Source: an uncultured Burkholderiaceae bacterium
Lineage (GTDB): Bacteria > Pseudomonadota > Gammaproteobacteria > Burkholderiales > Burkholderiaceae_F
DNA length: 64,000 nucleotides
Assembly: GCA_944390675.1 (NCBI GenBank)
Contig: CALXQR010000001.1
Coordinates: 248,001-312,000, forward strand
Direction of reading: 5' to 3'
Numbering within the stretch: position 1 is the first letter of the stretch; each line of letters starts with the position of its first letter. The position numbers and the translations under genes were made by a program. Below are positions 42,537-55,085 of this stretch, piece after piece. Below the pieces are notes generated by a model. It was not told the origin of the DNA. It ran no database searches and worked only from the letters and a program-made list of their open reading frames with translations.

Positions 42537-42550
42537 GGGACAGAACAGAT

Positions 42551-45500
42551 ATGAATCCGCTTATCGATCTGTTTAAGCAATTTAATCAGGACGATCACTT
42601 CGACGCGATCAAGATTGGTCTTGCATCGCCCGAGAAGATTCGTTCCTGGTCCTACGGCGAAGTGAAAAAGCCGGAGACCATTAACTACCGTACCTTTAAG
42701 CCGGAGCGCGACGGTCTGTTCTGTGCCAAGATCTTCGGGCCGGTGAAGGACTACGAATGCCTTTGCGGCAAATACAAGCGCCTGAAGCACCGCGGTGTTG
42801 TTTGCGAAAAGTGCGGTGTGGAAGTGACGTTGTCCAAGGTGCGTCGTGAACGCATGGGCCACATTGAGTTGGCAAGCCCCGTTGCGCACATTTGGTTCTT
42901 AAAGAGCCTGCCTTCCCGCATGGGTATGGTTTTGGATATCCCCTTGCGTGATATCGAAAGGGTGTTGTATTTCGAAGCCTACTGTGTGGTTGATCCGGGC
43001 ATGACCGATTTGAAACGCGGTCAGTTGCTTACCGAAGACGAATTCCTTGAAAAGGTTGAACAGTACGGTTCTGACTTCAAGGCAATGATGGGTGCCGAAG
43101 CCATTCGTGAAATGCTTCGCACCATTGATGTCGACCACGAAGTCGAAACGTTGCGCAAGGAACTTGAAGACACGACCTCTGACGCTAAGATCAAGAAGTT
43201 CTCCAAGCGCCTGAAGGTGCTTGAAGGCTTCCAACGTTCCGGTGTTAAGCCCGAATGGATGGTGTTGGAAGTTTTGCCGGTCTTGCCGCCGGATCTTCGC
43301 CCGTTGGTTCCGTTGGATGGCGGCCGTTTCGCTACATCCGACCTCAACGATTTGTACCGTCGCGTCATCAACCGTAACAATCGCTTGAAGCGTTTGCTTG
43401 AGCTCAAGGCTCCGGACATCATCATTCGTAACGAAAAGCGCATGTTGCAGGAAGCTGTGGACAGCTTGCTCGATAATGGTCGTCGCGGTAAGGCGATGAC
43501 CGGTCCTTCCAAGCGTCCGTTGAAGTCTCTTGCAGACATGATCAAGGGTAAGAGCGGCCGCTTCCGTCAAAACCTTTTGGGTAAGCGCGTGGACTACTCC
43601 GGCCGTTCCGTGATTACGGTTGGTCCGTACTTGCGTCTGCATCAATGCGGCTTGCCGAAATTGATGGCTTTGGAATTGTTCAAACCGTTTATCTTCAACA
43701 AGTTGGAACGTCGCGGTTTGGCCATGACCATCAAGGCCGCCAAGAAGATGGTGGACAATCAAGAGCCGGTGGTTTGGGATATTCTCGAAGAAGTGATCTA
43801 CGAGCATCCCGTGATGCTTAACCGCGCACCGACCTTGCACCGCTTGGGTATTCAAGCGTTTGAACCGAAACTGATTGAAGGCAAGGCCATTCAATTGCAC
43901 CCGCTCGTTTGCGCAGCCTTTAACGCTGACTTCGACGGTGACCAAATGGCTGTGCACGTGCCGTTGTCTTTGGAAGCTCAATTGGAAGCCCGCACGTTGA
44001 TGCTTGCCTCCAATAACGTGCTTTTCCCGGCAAACGGCAATCCTTCCATTGTTCCTTCTCAGGACATGGTGTTGGGTCTTTACTATTCGACCCGCGAACG
44101 CATCAACGCTAAGGGCGAAGGCATGTTCTTTGCCGATGTGGCTGAAGTGCGCCGCGCTTTGGATAACAAGAAGATTGAACTTCAAACTCGCTGCACGGTT
44201 CGCATCAAAGAGTATGAAGTTAACAAGAAGACTGGCGAAAAGACTGAAAAGATCGTTCGTTATGAAACGACGGCCGGTCGTGCCCTGTTGTCGGAAATCT
44301 TGCCCGAAGGCATGAGCTTCTCGGAATTGAACCGTACGCTCAAGAAGAAGGAAATTGCTCGTTTGATCAATACCTGCTTCCGTAAGTGCGGTCTTCGTGC
44401 AACGGTTCTTTTCGCCGACCGCTTGAAGGACCGCGGTTATGCGTTGTCCACGATCGGCGGTTTGTCGATCTGCATCGGCGATATGAAGGTTCCGGCTCAA
44501 AAGGCCAAACTGATTGCCGAAGCGGAAAAAGAAGTGAAAGAAATCGAAGCGCAATACGCTTCCGGTTTGGTTACCCAAGGTGAACGCTACAACAAGGTTG
44601 TGGATATTTGGGGCCGCACGGCTGATCAAGTCGGTAAGGTGATGATGGAAGAGCTTTCCACCGAACCGGTCGTTGACCGCCATGGTAAGCTCACCAAACA
44701 AGAGTCTTTCAACTCGATTTACATGATGGCCGACTCCGGTGCTCGTGGTTCTGCCGCTCAGATTCGTCAGTTGGCCGGTATGCGCGGTTTGATGGCTAAG
44801 CCTGACGGCTCCATTATCGAAACCCCGATTACCGCTAACTTCCGTGAAGGTTTGAACGTACTGCAGTACTTTATTTCCACCCACGGTGCCCGTAAGGGTT
44901 TGGCTGATACGGCTTTGAAGACGGCTAACTCCGGTTACCTCACCCGTCGTTTGGTTGACGTGACTCAGGATTTGGTTGTGACCGAAGAAGACTGCCACAC
45001 CACGCAGGGCGTGAGCATGAAGGCTTTGGTTGAAGGCGGTGACGTCATTCAATCCTTGCGTGATCGTGTGTTGGGCCGTGTAACGAGCGCTGACATTGTC
45101 AATCCTGAAACGGGTGAAGTGGTTATTCCCGCAGGTACGCTCCTTGCTGAAGATGAATGCGACCTGATTGAAAAACTCGGCATTGACGAAGTGATGGTTC
45201 GCACGCCGCTCACTTGCCAAACCCGTTATGGTTTGTGCGCTAAGTGCTACGGTCGTGACTTGGGACGCGGCTCGCTCGTCAACGTCGGCGAAGCGGTCGG
45301 TGTGATTGCTGCTCAGTCCATCGGTGAACCGGGTACCCAGTTGACGATGCGTACGTTCCACATCGGTGGTGCTGCTAGCCGCGCTGCTGTGGCAAGCTCC
45401 GTTGAAGCTAAGGTCAACGGTCAGGTGAGCTACTCGTCTGCTATGCGTTATGTGACCAGCGCCAAGGGTGACTTGGTGGTCATTTCTCGTTCCGGTGAAA

Positions 45501-46798
45501 TCATCATCAGTGACAATGGCCGCGAACGTGAACGTCATAAGGTTCCGTACGGCGCCACGTTGTTGGCCAAGCCCGATCAACAGATTAAGGCTGGCACGCA
45601 GTTGGCCACGTGGGATCCGATGACCCGTCCGATTATTTCCGAATACGGCGGAACGGTCCAATTCGAAGGTGTGGTCGACAACGTTACCGTGATGAGCCAG
45701 ACCGATGAAGTGACCGGTTTGTCCAGCTTGGTTGTGATCGATCCGAAGCGTTCAACGGCTGTTGGCGCCAAAGGTAAGAAGGGTTCGACGCAAGCCTTGC
45801 GTCCGGCCGTTCGCTTGGTTGACGAAAACGGCAACGAAGTGAAGATCCCGGGCACGGATCACCGAGTGACGATTCAATTGCCGGTCGGTGCTTTGATCGT
45901 GGTTCGCGATGGTCAAAAGATCGGTCGCGGCGAAGTGTTGGCTCGTATTCCGGTTGAATCGCAAAAGACCCGCGATATTACGGGCGGTCTGCCGCGTGTG
46001 GCAGAGCTCTTTGAAGCTCGTTCGCCCAAGGACGCCGGCGTTTTGGCCGAAGTGACGGGTACCGTTACGTTTGGTAAGGAAACCAAGGGTAAACAGCGCT
46101 TGGTGATTACCGATAACGAAGGCGCCGATCACGAATTCTTGATCAGCAAGGATAAGAGCATCCTGGTGCACGACGGTCAAGTGGTGCAAAAGGGTGAAGA
46201 AATTGTCGAAGGCCCGGCCGATCCGCACGATATTCTGCGTCTGCTTGGCATCGAAGCTCTTGCCCGTTACGTTGTTGACGAAGTGCAAGATGTGTACCGT
46301 CTGCAAGGTGTGCAGATTAACGACAAGCACATTGAAGTGATCGTTCGTCAGATGTTGCGCCGTGTCAAGATCACCGATCCGGGCGACACGAAGTTCATTC
46401 GTGACGAACAGGTTGAACGCTCTGAAATGTTGGATGAAAACGACAGAGTGACAGCCGAAGGCAAACGCCCGGCGCTGTACGAAAATGTTCTCCTTGGTAT
46501 TACTAAGGCGAGCTTGTCGACAGACTCCTTCATTTCTGCGGCTTCCTTCCAGGAAACCACCCGAGTGCTCACCGAAGCTGCCATCATGGGCAAGAAGGAC
46601 GAGCTCAGAGGTCTGAAGGAAAATGTGATCGTTGGTCGCTTGATTCCTGCCGGTACCGGTTTGGCTTATCATCGTACGGTGAAGGCTAACGAAGCGGCAG
46701 AAGCCGAAGAAAGCATGGGCTTTACTTCCAGCTTTACGGCTGAAGAGCCGGTTGATGAAGCGGTTGTGAAAACCGAAGCTGACGTCAAGAGTGAATAA
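42551..46798 (+). CDS. rpoC: RNA polymerase beta' subunit
   Basis: A 1415-residue beta' subunit. It has the N-terminal zinc-binding Cys cluster ([20 protein letters not shown]), the catalytic [12 protein letters not shown] loop with three Asp residues chelating Mg, the second zinc site ([13 protein letters not shown]) and the bridge helix region. An acidic C-terminal tail of about 30 residues follows. It starts 14 bp after rpoB. Confidence 0.98.
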   Translation: MNPLIDLFKQFNQDDHFDAIKIGLASPEKIRSWSYGEVKKPETINYRTFKPERDGLFCAKIFGPVKDYECLCGKYKRLKHRGVVCEKCGVEVTLSKVRRERMGHIELASPVAHIWFLKSLPSRMGMVLDIPLRDIERVLYFEAYCVVDPGMTDLKRGQLLTEDEFLEKVEQYGSDFKAMMGAEAIREMLRTIDVDHEVETLRKELEDTTSDAKIKKFSKRLKVLEGFQRSGVKPEWMVLEVLPVLPPDLRPLVPLDGGRFATSDLNDLYRRVINRNNRLKRLLELKAPDIIIRNEKRMLQEAVDSLLDNGRRGKAMTGPSKRPLKSLADMIKGKSGRFRQNLLGKRVDYSGRSVITVGPYLRLHQCGLPKLMALELFKPFIFNKLERRGLAMTIKAAKKMVDNQEPVVWDILEEVIYEHPVMLNRAPTLHRLGIQAFEPKLIEGKAIQLHPLVCAAFNADFDGDQMAVHVPLSLEAQLEARTLMLASNNVLFPANGNPSIVPSQDMVLGLYYSTRERINAKGEGMFFADVAEVRRALDNKKIELQTRCTVRIKEYEVNKKTGEKTEKIVRYETTAGRALLSEILPEGMSFSELNRTLKKKEIARLINTCFRKCGLRATVLFADRLKDRGYALSTIGGLSICIGDMKVPAQKAKLIAEAEKEVKEIEAQYASGLVTQGERYNKVVDIWGRTADQVGKVMMEELSTEPVVDRHGKLTKQESFNSIYMMADSGARGSAAQIRQLAGMRGLMAKPDGSIIETPITANFREGLNVLQYFISTHGARKGLADTALKTANSGYLTRRLVDVTQDLVVTEEDCHTTQGVSMKALVEGGDVIQSLRDRVLGRVTSADIVNPETGEVVIPAGTLLAEDECDLIEKLGIDEVMVRTPLTCQTRYGLCAKCYGRDLGRGSLVNVGEAVGVIAAQSIGEPGTQLTMRTFHIGGAASRAAVASSVEAKVNGQVSYSSAMRYVTSAKGDLVVISRSGEIIISDNGRERERHKVPYGATLLAKPDQQIKAGTQLATWDPMTRPIISEYGGTVQFEGVVDNVTVMSQTDEVTGLSSLVVIDPKRSTAVGAKGKKGSTQALRPAVRLVDENGNEVKIPGTDHRVTIQLPVGALIVVRDGQKIGRGEVLARIPVESQKTRDITGGLPRVAELFEARSPKDAGVLAEVTGTVTFGKETKGKQRLVITDNEGADHEFLISKDKSILVHDGQVVQKGEEIVEGPADPHDILRLLGIEALARYVVDEVQDVYRLQGVQINDKHIEVIVRQMLRRVKITDPGDTKFIRDEQVERSEMLDENDRVTAEGKRPALYENVLLGITKASLSTDSFISAASFQETTRVLTEAAIMGKKDELRGLKENVIVGRLIPAGTGLAYHRTVKANEAAEAEESMGFTSSFTAEEPVDEAVVKTEADVKSE

Positions 46799-46840
46799 AA
46801 ACGATTGACATTTACCGGGAGAGCGGTCGCTCTCCCAAGC

Positions 46841-46887
46841 AAAGACCCGAGGGGCGTTTTAGAGATTTTTCGCCCGCGGGTCTTTTG
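46841..46887 (+). terminator. Intrinsic terminator of the rpoBC operon
   Basis: AAAGACCCG (46841-46849) pairs with CGGGTCTTT (46877-46885), with an inner GGGCG/CGCCC, ending in TTTT. An extra 8-bp hairpin (GGGAGAGC, 46817-46836) lies just upstream. Confidence 0.85.
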
Positions 46888-46905
46888 CAATTTTCTCTTA
46901 AGGTC

Positions 46906-46934
46906 TTGACAATAAGAGAAAAAAATACGAAAAT
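46906..46934 (+). promoter_or_regulatory. Promoter of the str operon (rpsL-rpsG-fusA-tuf)
   Basis: A perfect TTGACA (46906-46911), 17 bp and GAAAAT (46929-46934) come just after the rpoC terminator. A leader of about 160 bases leads to rpsL; nothing else is recognised in it. Confidence 0.65.
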
Positions 46935-47095
46935 CTCAGCCTCCCGAAGTCTAAAACTTTCGGGACTCCTTTCATTGGCGTGGTTTTATACGTTGATGAA
47001 GGGGGTCTTGTGCTTTATGAATTCGGACGTTTTAAAACCAGCAATTCTGCCTTCCATGCGAGAGCCTGGTTGGAGAATTTTTAATACGGATATTT

Positions 47096-47473
47096 ATGCC
47101 TACCATTAACCAATTAGTGCGTAAGCCCCGTGTGCTCACGCACGATAAGAGCAAGAGCCCCGCGCTCAAGAACTGCCCGCAAAAGCGTGGCGTTTGCACG
47201 CGCGTGTACACCACAACCCCGAAGAAGCCGAACTCGGCTTTGCGTAAGGTTGCCAAGGTGCGTTTGACCAACGGCTTTGAGGTCATTTCTTACATCGGTG
47301 GTGAAGGCCACAACTTGCAAGAACACAGCGTCGTGTTGATTCGCGGCGGTCGTGTGAAGGACTTGCCTGGTGTGCGTTACCACATCATCCGCGGTTCTTT
47401 GGATACCCAAGGTGTTAAGGATCGCAAACAAGCTCGCTCCAAGTACGGCGCCAAGCGCCCGAAGGCAGCTTAA
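47096..47473 (+). CDS. rpsL: 30S ribosomal protein S12
   Basis: A 125-residue S12 of the decoding centre. The streptomycin-relevant segments [14 protein letters not shown] and [10 protein letters not shown] have the normal Lys residues (sensitive type). First gene of the str operon; the ribosome binding site is weak (GGA at 6 bases). Confidence 0.97.
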   Translation: MPTINQLVRKPRVLTHDKSKSPALKNCPQKRGVCTRVYTTTPKKPNSALRKVAKVRLTNGFEVISYIGGEGHNLQEHSVVLIRGGRVKDLPGVRYHIIRGSLDTQGVKDRKQARSKYGAKRPKAA

Positions 47474-47599
47474 TTCGCGGCGCATTGTAGCCGTGAACGG
47501 TCTGATTCACCGAATTAGTGTGGTGGAGGACCGAGTAAGTCGCGATCCTAATTGAGTGATCGCATGGTTTATGACTGAAGACTACGAAAGAGGAAAAAA
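47474..47599 (+). promoter_or_regulatory. rpsL-rpsG intercistronic folded region, candidate S7 control site
   Basis: The 126-base gap folds into CGGTC (47498-47502) with GACCG (47529-47533), enclosing a second stem TTCACC/GGTGGA, and a hairpin GCGATC (47542-47547) with GATCGC (47558-47563). In E. coli S7 represses from this same gap. The role here is inferred from position and folding. Confidence 0.45.
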
Positions 47600-48070
47600 A
47601 TGCCCCGTCGTCGCGAAGTACCGAAACGTGAAATTTTGCCGGATCCGAAATTCGGCAGTGTTGAAATCGCCAAGTTTGTGAACGTAATCATGCTCGATGG
47701 CAAGAAGGCTGTCGCTGAACGCATCGTTTATGGCGCTTTAAGTGAAATCGAAGCCAAGACCGGCAAGGACGCTTTGGAAGTGTTCAAGACCGCTCTTGAC
47801 AATGTCCGCCCGCTCGTGGAAGTTAAGAGCCGTCGTGTTGGTGGCGCTAACTACCAAGTTCCGGTTGAAGTGCGCCCCGTCCGCCGTATGGCTTTGGCCA
47901 TGCGCTGGTTGCGCGAAGCTGCTAAGAAGCGTGCTGAAAAATCGATGCCCCAACGCTTAGCTGGTGAGCTGTTGGATGCGGCCGAAGGCCGTGGCGGCGC
48001 CATGAAGAAGCGTGACGAAGTTCACCGCATGGCTGAAGCCAACAAGGCTTTCTCTCACTTCCGTTTCTAA
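47600..48070 (+). CDS. rpsG: 30S ribosomal protein S7
   Basis: A 156-residue S7, a primary binder of the 16S rRNA 3' domain. [20 protein letters not shown] start and [20 protein letters not shown] end are typical. A strong AGAGGAAAAAA stretch precedes the ATG. Confidence 0.97.
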   Translation: MPRRREVPKREILPDPKFGSVEIAKFVNVIMLDGKKAVAERIVYGALSEIEAKTGKDALEVFKTALDNVRPLVEVKSRRVGGANYQVPVEVRPVRRMALAMRWLREAAKKRAEKSMPQRLAGELLDAAEGRGGAMKKRDEVHRMAEANKAFSHFRF

Positions 48071-48136
48071 TTTGATTAACTCGATGCGCCTTGCCTTAGT
48101 CAGCAAAGCGCATCATCTCCAACTAGGGGAAACATA

Positions 48137-50239
48137 ATGGCTCGTACTACTCCGATCTCGCGTTACCGCAACATCGGGATTTCTGCCCACATTGACGCGG
48201 GTAAGACCACGACCACTGAACGTATTCTGTTCTACACGGGCGTTACTCATAAGCTCGGCGAAGTGCATGATGGTGCTGCCACCATGGACTGGATGGAACA
48301 GGAACAAGAAAAGGGGATCACGATTACCTCCGCTGCTACGACCACTTTCTGGCGCGGCATGGATGGTAAGTTCCCTGAACATCGCTTGAACATTATTGAT
48401 ACCCCGGGGCACGTGGACTTCACGGTTGAAGTGGAACGTTCCATGCGTGTCTTGGACGGTGCCTGCATGGTCTACTGTGCTGTGGGTGGTGTTCAGCCGC
48501 AATCTGAAACCGTTTGGCGTCAGGCCAACAAGTATGGCGTGCCCCGTCTTGCTTTCGTGAACAAGATGGACCGCACGGGCGCCAACTTCTTCAAGGTGTA
48601 CGAACAAATGCGTACGCGCTTGAAGGCCAATCCTGTGCCTGTGGTGATTCCTATCGGTGCTGAAGACAAGTTCGAAGGTGTCGTAGACCTTTTGAAGATG
48701 CGCTCCATCATTTGGGATGAAGCCAGCCAAGGTATGAAGTTTGAATACGGTGATATTCCGGCTGAACTTCAAGCTGAAGCTGAAAAGTGGCGTGAAAACA
48801 TGGTTGAAGCCGCCGCTGAAGCCAGCGAAGACTTGATGAACAAGTACTTGGAAAACGGTGAATTGTCTGAAGAAGAAATCGTTCAAGGTTTGCGCACCCG
48901 CACGATTGCTTGCGAAATTCAGCCGATGCTCTGCGGTACCGCTTTCAAGAACAAGGGTGTTCAACGTATGTTGGACGCTGTTATTCAATTCTTGCCGTCT
49001 CCGGTTGATATTCCGCCGGTCAAGGGCGAGGACTTGGATGGCAATGAAGTCAGCCGCGAAGCCGACGACAAGGCTCCGTTCTCCGCTTTGGCCTTCAAGA
49101 TCATGACCGACCCGTATGTTGGTCAATTGACCTTCTTGCGTGTTTACTCCGGCGTTCTCGTTTCCGGTGAAACGGTGTTGAACTCCGTCAAGAACAAGAA
49201 GGAACGTATCGGTCGTTTGCTGCAAATGCACGCCAACGAACGTAAGGAAATCAAGGAAGCCGAAGCTGGCGACATCGCTGCTGCTGTCGGTTTGAAGGAA
49301 GTGACCTCCGGCGATACGCTCTGTGACGTCGCTCACCCGATCATTTTGGAACGCATGGAATTCCCGGAACCTGTGATTTCTCAGGCTGTGGAACCGAAGA
49401 CCAAGGCTGACCAAGAAAAGATGGGTATCGCTTTGAACCGCTTGGCTCAAGAAGACCCGTCCTTCCGTGTTCGTACGGACGAAGAATCCGGTCAGACCAT
49501 TATTTCCGGTATGGGTGAATTGCACTTGGAAATTTTGGTCGATCGTATGCGTCGTGAGTTCGGCGTTGAAGCAACGGTTGGCAAACCCCAAGTTGCGTAT
49601 CGCGAAACGATTCGCTCTACGGTTGAAAATGCTGAATACAAGTTTGTTAAGCAGTCCGGCGGCCGCGGTCAGTACGGTCACGTTGTGCTCAAGCTTGAAC
49701 CGCAAGAAGCTGGCAAGGGCTTTGAATTCGTTGACGCCATTAAGGGCGGCGTGGTGCCTCGCGAATACATCCCGGCTGTTCAAAAGGGTGTCGAAGACAC
49801 GTTGAAGGCTGGTGTGTTGGCTGGTTATCCGGTTGTCGACGTAAAGGTTACGTTGCATTTCGGTTCTTACCACGAAGTTGACTCTAACGAAAACGCCTTT
49901 AAGATGGCTGCTTCTATGGCCTTCAAGGAAGGTATGCGTCGTGCCAACCCCGTGTTGTTGGAACCGATCATGGCCGTTGAAGTTGAAACGCCGGAAGAAA
50001 AGATGGGTGACGTGATGGGTGACTTGTCTTCTCGTCGTGGTGTGATCCAAGGTATGGATGACATCGCCAGCGGCGGTAAGACGATTCGCGCTGAAGTTCC
50101 GTTGGCCGAAATGTTCGGCTACGCCACGCAATTGCGTTCTTTGACGCAAGGCCGTGCGACCTACACCATGGAATTCAAGCACTATGCTGAAGCTCCGCGC
50201 AACGTTGCTGAAGCTGTGATCGCTGAAAAGACCAAATAA
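48137..50239 (+). CDS. fusA: Elongation factor G
   Basis: A 700-residue translocation GTPase. GTP motifs are [23 protein letters not shown] and NKMDR; domains II-V are complete to the end, including [10 protein letters not shown]. It is the main EF-G by position in the str operon. Confidence 0.98.
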   Translation: MARTTPISRYRNIGISAHIDAGKTTTTERILFYTGVTHKLGEVHDGAATMDWMEQEQEKGITITSAATTTFWRGMDGKFPEHRLNIIDTPGHVDFTVEVERSMRVLDGACMVYCAVGGVQPQSETVWRQANKYGVPRLAFVNKMDRTGANFFKVYEQMRTRLKANPVPVVIPIGAEDKFEGVVDLLKMRSIIWDEASQGMKFEYGDIPAELQAEAEKWRENMVEAAAEASEDLMNKYLENGELSEEEIVQGLRTRTIACEIQPMLCGTAFKNKGVQRMLDAVIQFLPSPVDIPPVKGEDLDGNEVSREADDKAPFSALAFKIMTDPYVGQLTFLRVYSGVLVSGETVLNSVKNKKERIGRLLQMHANERKEIKEAEAGDIAAAVGLKEVTSGDTLCDVAHPIILERMEFPEPVISQAVEPKTKADQEKMGIALNRLAQEDPSFRVRTDEESGQTIISGMGELHLEILVDRMRREFGVEATVGKPQVAYRETIRSTVENAEYKFVKQSGGRGQYGHVVLKLEPQEAGKGFEFVDAIKGGVVPREYIPAVQKGVEDTLKAGVLAGYPVVDVKVTLHFGSYHEVDSNENAFKMAASMAFKEGMRRANPVLLEPIMAVEVETPEEKMGDVMGDLSSRRGVIQGMDDIASGGKTIRAEVPLAEMFGYATQLRSLTQGRATYTMEFKHYAEAPRNVAEAVIAEKTK

Positions 50240-50296
50240 GAGTAAACTTAAAAAGTTGTACGAAATTAATTAATTACCATTAAAGGAACCATAGAA

Positions 50297-51487
<1,191 letters not shown>

Positions 51488-51514
51488 TTTCAGATACCTA
51501 GTTTCTGAATATAT

Positions 51515-51543
51515 TTGACAAACAGAGGATGCGGAGGTAAACT
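51515..51543 (+). promoter_or_regulatory. Promoter of the S10 operon, lying within a hairpin
   Basis: A perfect TTGACA (51515-51520), 17-bp spacer and TAAACT (51538-51543). The spacer and -10 overlap the terminator hairpin of the entry below. Transcripts would start near 51550, about 40 bases before rpsJ. Confidence 0.7.
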
Positions 51544-51565
51544 CCGCATCCTCTGTTGTTCTTTA
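51521..51565 (+). terminator. Str operon terminator with a 16-bp perfect stem
   Basis: AACAGAGGATGCGGAG (51521-51536) pairs perfectly with CTCCGCATCCTCTGTT (51542-51557) around the loop GTAAA, followed by GTTCTTT. The T-run is imperfect but the stem is very strong. Confidence 0.8.
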
Positions 51566-51591
51566 GTGTTCTTTTTTAAAGGAAAAACGAA

Positions 51592-51903
51592 ATGCAATCT
51601 CAACGCATTCGCATTCGCCTTAAGGCGTTTGATTACAAGCTGATTGATCAATCGGCTCAAGAAATCGTTGACACGGCCAAGCGCACCGGCGCTGTGGTTC
51701 GCGGTCCTGTTCCTCTTCCCACCCGCATCCAACGTTTCGATATTTTGCGTTCTCCGCACGTCAACAAAACGAGCCGTGACCAATTCGAAATCCGTACGCA
51801 TCAACGCTTGATGGACATCATCGATCCGACCGATAAGACGGTTGACGCTTTGATGAAGTTGGACTTGGCTGCCGGCGTGGACGTCGAAATCAAGGTTCAA
51901 TAA
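51592..51903 (+). CDS. rpsJ: 30S ribosomal protein S10
   Basis: A 103-residue S10 (NusE), also part of antitermination complexes with NusB and Nus[20 protein letters not shown] start and [19 protein letters not shown] loop are standard. AAAGGAAAAA precedes the ATG. Confidence 0.98.
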   Translation: MQSQRIRIRLKAFDYKLIDQSAQEIVDTAKRTGAVVRGPVPLPTRIQRFDILRSPHVNKTSRDQFEIRTHQRLMDIIDPTDKTVDALMKLDLAAGVDVEIKVQ

Positions 51904-51918
51904 TTTTTTGCTTTTGAC

Positions 51919-51947
51919 TTGCAAGCTTTTTTATAGCAAGGTACAAT
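51919..51947 (+). promoter_or_regulatory. Internal promoter before rplC
   Basis: TTGCAA (51919-51924), 17 bp and TACAAT (51942-51947), followed by CGCGCCTTTCTC. The 136-base gap also has a CCCGGC/GCCGGG hairpin (52008-52027) just before the ribosome binding site of rplC. Confidence 0.65.
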
Positions 51948-52039
51948 CGCGCCTTTCTCGTGGAAAAAATCTTTAAGATTTCTACACGATTTTTCTTAAA
52001 AAATGGTCCCGGCCAATCGTAGCCGGGGTGGAGATAACA

Positions 52040-52684
52040 ATGAGTGAAAAACTCGGCTTAGTCGGTCGTAAGATCGGCATGACGCGCATCTTTACCGAGG
52101 ATGGTGAATCCATTCCCGTGACGGTGCTCGAAGTGTCCGGCAACCGTGTCACGCAAGTGAAGACGGAAGAAACCGACGGATACAATGCCATTCAAGTTGC
52201 ATTCGGCTCTAAGAAGCCGTCTCGCGTGAGCAAGCCGCTTTCCGGTCACTATGCTAAGGCCGGCGTCGAAGCGGGCGAAATGCTCAAAGAGTTCCATATC
52301 GATGCTGATAAGCTCGCCGATTTGAAGGTGGGTACCACGTTGTCCGTGGAAATGTTCACCGTTGGCCAAAAGGTTGACGTGACCGGTATCACGATCGGTA
52401 AGGGTTTTGCTGGCGCAATCAAGCGTCACCACTTCTCATCCAACCGCGCTTCCCACGGTAACTCCGTTACGACCCGTGCACCGGGTTCTATCGGTAACCG
52501 CCAGGATCCGGGCCGTGTGTTCCCGGGCAAGCGTATGGCTGGTCACTTGGGCGATGTGCAACGCACAACGCAAAACCTCGTGGTGGCTCGCGTTGATGTC
52601 GAACGTCAATTGTTGCTCGTTCGCGGCGCTGTCCCCGGTGCTAAGGGCGGCAAGGTTATTGTCCGTCCGGCTGTGAAGGCCTAA
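52040..52684 (+). CDS. rplC: 50S ribosomal protein L3
   Basis: A 214-residue L3. The ATG at 52040 follows GGAG by 6 bases and gives the usual [18 protein letters not shown] start; a GTG 12 bases earlier is also in frame. The methylated-Gln loop [20 protein letters not shown] is present. Confidence 0.97.
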   Translation: MSEKLGLVGRKIGMTRIFTEDGESIPVTVLEVSGNRVTQVKTEETDGYNAIQVAFGSKKPSRVSKPLSGHYAKAGVEAGEMLKEFHIDADKLADLKVGTTLSVEMFTVGQKVDVTGITIGKGFAGAIKRHHFSSNRASHGNSVTTRAPGSIGNRQDPGRVFPGKRMAGHLGDVQRTTQNLVVARVDVERQLLLVRGAVPGAKGGKVIVRPAVKA

Positions 52685-52694
52685 GGAGCGATCA

Positions 52695-53315
52695 ATGGAA
52701 CTGAATGTCCTGAACGAACAAGGTAATGAAACCGCCAAGTTGGCGGCTTCCGACGCCGTGTTTGGTCGTGAATACAATGAAGCTTTGGTTCACCAAATCG
52801 TGGTGGCCTACCAAGCTAATGCCCGTCAAGGCACTCGTGCTCAATTGACGCGTGCTGACGTTCATCATTCGACCAAGAAACCCTGGCGTCAAAAGGGTAC
52901 GGGCCGCGCTCGCAGCGGTATGACGAGTTCTCCGGTGTGGCGTGGAGGCGGACGTGCTTTCCCGAATACCCCGAATGAAAATTTTGGTCAAAAAGTCAAC
53001 AAGAAGATGTTCCGCGCCGCTATGGCCGTGATTTTCTCTAAGCTTGTTGCTGATGGCCGTCTCGTGGTTGTTGACTCTATCGGTGCTGATAGCCCGAAGA
53101 CGAAGGCTTTCGCTCAAAAGTTGAAGGCCATGGGTCTTGAATCCGTCATGATTATCACCAAAGAAGTTGACGAAAACCTCTATTTGGCTTCTCGCAACTT
53201 GAAGAATGTTTTCGTGGTGGAACCGCGTTATGCTGATCCGCTTTCCTTGATTTTCTACAAGAAGGTTGTAGTGACGAAGGATGCGATCGCTCAGCTTGAG
53301 GAGATGTGGGGATGA
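52695..53315 (+). CDS. rplD: 50S ribosomal protein L4
   Basis: A 206-residue L4 with the exit-tunnel loop [21 protein letters not shown]. In E. coli L4 represses the S10 operon; here the leader is different in form. It overlaps rplW by 4 bp. Confidence 0.97.
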   Translation: MELNVLNEQGNETAKLAASDAVFGREYNEALVHQIVVAYQANARQGTRAQLTRADVHHSTKKPWRQKGTGRARSGMTSSPVWRGGGRAFPNTPNENFGQKVNKKMFRAAMAVIFSKLVADGRLVVVDSIGADSPKTKAFAQKLKAMGLESVMIITKEVDENLYLASRNLKNVFVVEPRYADPLSLIFYKKVVVTKDAIAQLEEMWG

Positions 53316-53611
53316 TGAGCCAAGATCGTTTAATGAAGGTGCTCCTTGCTCCGGTTGTCTCCGAAAAGAGCACGATGGTTGGTGAAAAGCACGGTCAAGT
53401 GGTTTTCCGTGTTGTTCCCGATGCCACGAAGCAAGAAGTCAAGGCTGCAGTCGAATTGCTCTTTAAGGTGCAAGTCGACAGCGTTCAAATGGTCAACGTC
53501 AAGGGTAAGACGGCTCACTTTGGCCGTTTCGCCGGTAAGCACAGCGATGTGCGTAAGGCTTATGTGACCTTGAAGTCTGGTCAAGAAATTAACTTTGCAG
53601 AGGTGAAGTAA
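53312..53611 (+). CDS. rplW: 50S ribosomal protein L23
   Basis: A 99-residue L23 at the tunnel exit, the docking site for trigger factor and SRP. Two adjacent ATG codons (53312, 53315) are possible; the first gives better spacing from GAGGAG. The stop overlaps the rplB start by one base. Confidence 0.95.
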   Translation: MMSQDRLMKVLLAPVVSEKSTMVGEKHGQVVFRVVPDATKQEVKAAVELLFKVQVDSVQMVNVKGKTAHFGRFAGKHSDVRKAYVTLKSGQEINFAEVK

Positions 53612-54438
53612 TGGCTCTCGTCAAATTGAAACCGACGTCGGCCGGTCGTCGTCACGCTGTTAAGGTTGTGAGCCCCGAGTTGCACAAGGGCAAGCCTTTT
53701 GCCGCTCTTCTCGAAAAGAAGAACCGCACCGCCGGTCGCAACAACAACGGTCACATCACCTGCCGTCATAAGGGTGGTGGCCACAAGAAGGCCTATCGTA
53801 TCATCGACTTCAAGCGCAACAAGGACGGTATCCCCGCTCGTGTTGAACGTCTTGAATACGATCCGAACCGTTCTGCTCATATCGCTCTCGTGCTTTACGC
53901 CGATGGCGAACGCCGTTACATCATCGCCCCGAAGGGCTTGACGGTTGGCGCTGAGCTGATGAATGGTCAAGAAGCCCCGATCAAAGTGGGTAACGCGCTT
54001 CCGTTGCGCAATATCCCGATCGGTTCCACGATTCACTGTATCGAAATGAAGCCGGGTAAGGGCGCTCAATTGGTGCGTTCTGCCGGTTCCTTTGCCCAAT
54101 TGATCGCTCGTGAAGGCGAATACGCTCAAGTGCGTTTGCGTTCTGGTGAAGTGCGTTACATTCACATTGAATGCCGTGCCACGATCGGTATGGTTGGCAA
54201 TGAAGAAAACAGCTTGCGTGAACTCGGTAAAGCCGGTGCCAAACGTTGGCGCGGCATTCGTCCGACCGTTCGTGGCGTTGCCATGAACCCGGTTGATCAC
54301 CCGCATGGTGGTGGTGAAGGTCGTACGGGTACGGGTCGCGCTCCTGTGACGCCTTGGGGTCAACTCACCAAGGGTTATCGTACACGTAACAACAAGCGCA
54401 CCGATGCTATGATCGTGCAGCGCCGGAACCGTAAATAA
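53611..54438 (+). CDS. rplB: 50S ribosomal protein L2
   Basis: A 275-residue L2 needed for peptidyl transfer. The conserved [18 protein letters not shown] loop with the key His is intact. TAATG overlap with rplW gives coupling. Confidence 0.98.
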   Translation: MALVKLKPTSAGRRHAVKVVSPELHKGKPFAALLEKKNRTAGRNNNGHITCRHKGGGHKKAYRIIDFKRNKDGIPARVERLEYDPNRSAHIALVLYADGERRYIIAPKGLTVGAELMNGQEAPIKVGNALPLRNIPIGSTIHCIEMKPGKGAQLVRSAGSFAQLIAREGEYAQVRLRSGEVRYIHIECRATIGMVGNEENSLRELGKAGAKRWRGIRPTVRGVAMNPVDHPHGGGEGRTGTGRAPVTPWGQLTKGYRTRNNKRTDAMIVQRRNRK

Positions 54439-54447
54439 GGGGGCCAA

Positions 54448-54714
54448 ATGTCTCGTTCGTTAAAGAAAGGCCCGTTTGTTGATGGGCACTTGATGAAGAA
54501 AGTCGAAGCTGCTCAGTCCAGCCGTGACAAGCGTCCGTTGAAGACCTGGTCTCGTCGTTCGACGATTCTTCCTGAGTTCATCGGTTTGACGATTGCCGTC
54601 CACAACGGTCGTCAACACGTCCCGGTGTACATTAATGAAAATATGGTCGGCCACAAGTTGGGCGAATTCGCTATGACCCGTACGTTCAAGGGTCACGCGT
54701 CCGACAAGAAATAA
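54448..54714 (+). CDS. rpsS: 30S ribosomal protein S19
   Basis: An 88-residue S19 with [20 protein letters not shown] start and [13 protein letters not shown] end. It binds 16S rRNA with S13. GGGGG precedes the start. Confidence 0.97.
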   Translation: MSRSLKKGPFVDGHLMKKVEAAQSSRDKRPLKTWSRRSTILPEFIGLTIAVHNGRQHVPVYINENMVGHKLGEFAMTRTFKGHASDKK

Positions 54715-54731
54715 TTAGTAGGAGTTAGATA

Positions 54732-55076
54732 ATGGAAACCTCTGCTATTGTTCGTGGCGTTCGTCTTTCGGCTCAAAAGGGCCGTTTGGTCGCCGACCTC
54801 GTCCGCGGCAAGCCCGTGGATAAGGCTTTGAATATTCTTACGTTCACGCAGAAGAAAGCTGCCTTGATCATCAAGAAGGCTCTCGAAAGCGCCATTGCCA
54901 ACGCTGAACACAATGACGGTGCTGACATTGATGAATTGCGTGTGACGAAGATCCATGTGGAAAAGGCCAAGACGCTGCGCCGTTTCGGTGCCCGCGCCAA
55001 GGGTCGTGGTACTCGCATCAACAAGCAAACGTGCCACATCTACGTGTCCGTTGGTGACGCTAACGCTAAGAAGTAA
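54732..55076 (+). CDS. rplV: 50S ribosomal protein L22
   Basis: A 114-residue L22 with the tunnel-lining hairpin ([20 protein letters not shown]). Length is slightly above E. coli (110). Confidence 0.97.
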   Translation: METSAIVRGVRLSAQKGRLVADLVRGKPVDKALNILTFTQKKAALIIKKALESAIANAEHNDGADIDELRVTKIHVEKAKTLRRFGARAKGRGTRINKQTCHIYVSVGDANAKK

Positions 55077-55085
55077 AGGTGAAAT

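Noticed and set aside
46885-47109. A 74-codon open frame between rpoC and rpsL
   Set aside because: It begins in the rpoC terminator, has no homology and no ribosome site, and overlaps rpsL in another frame.
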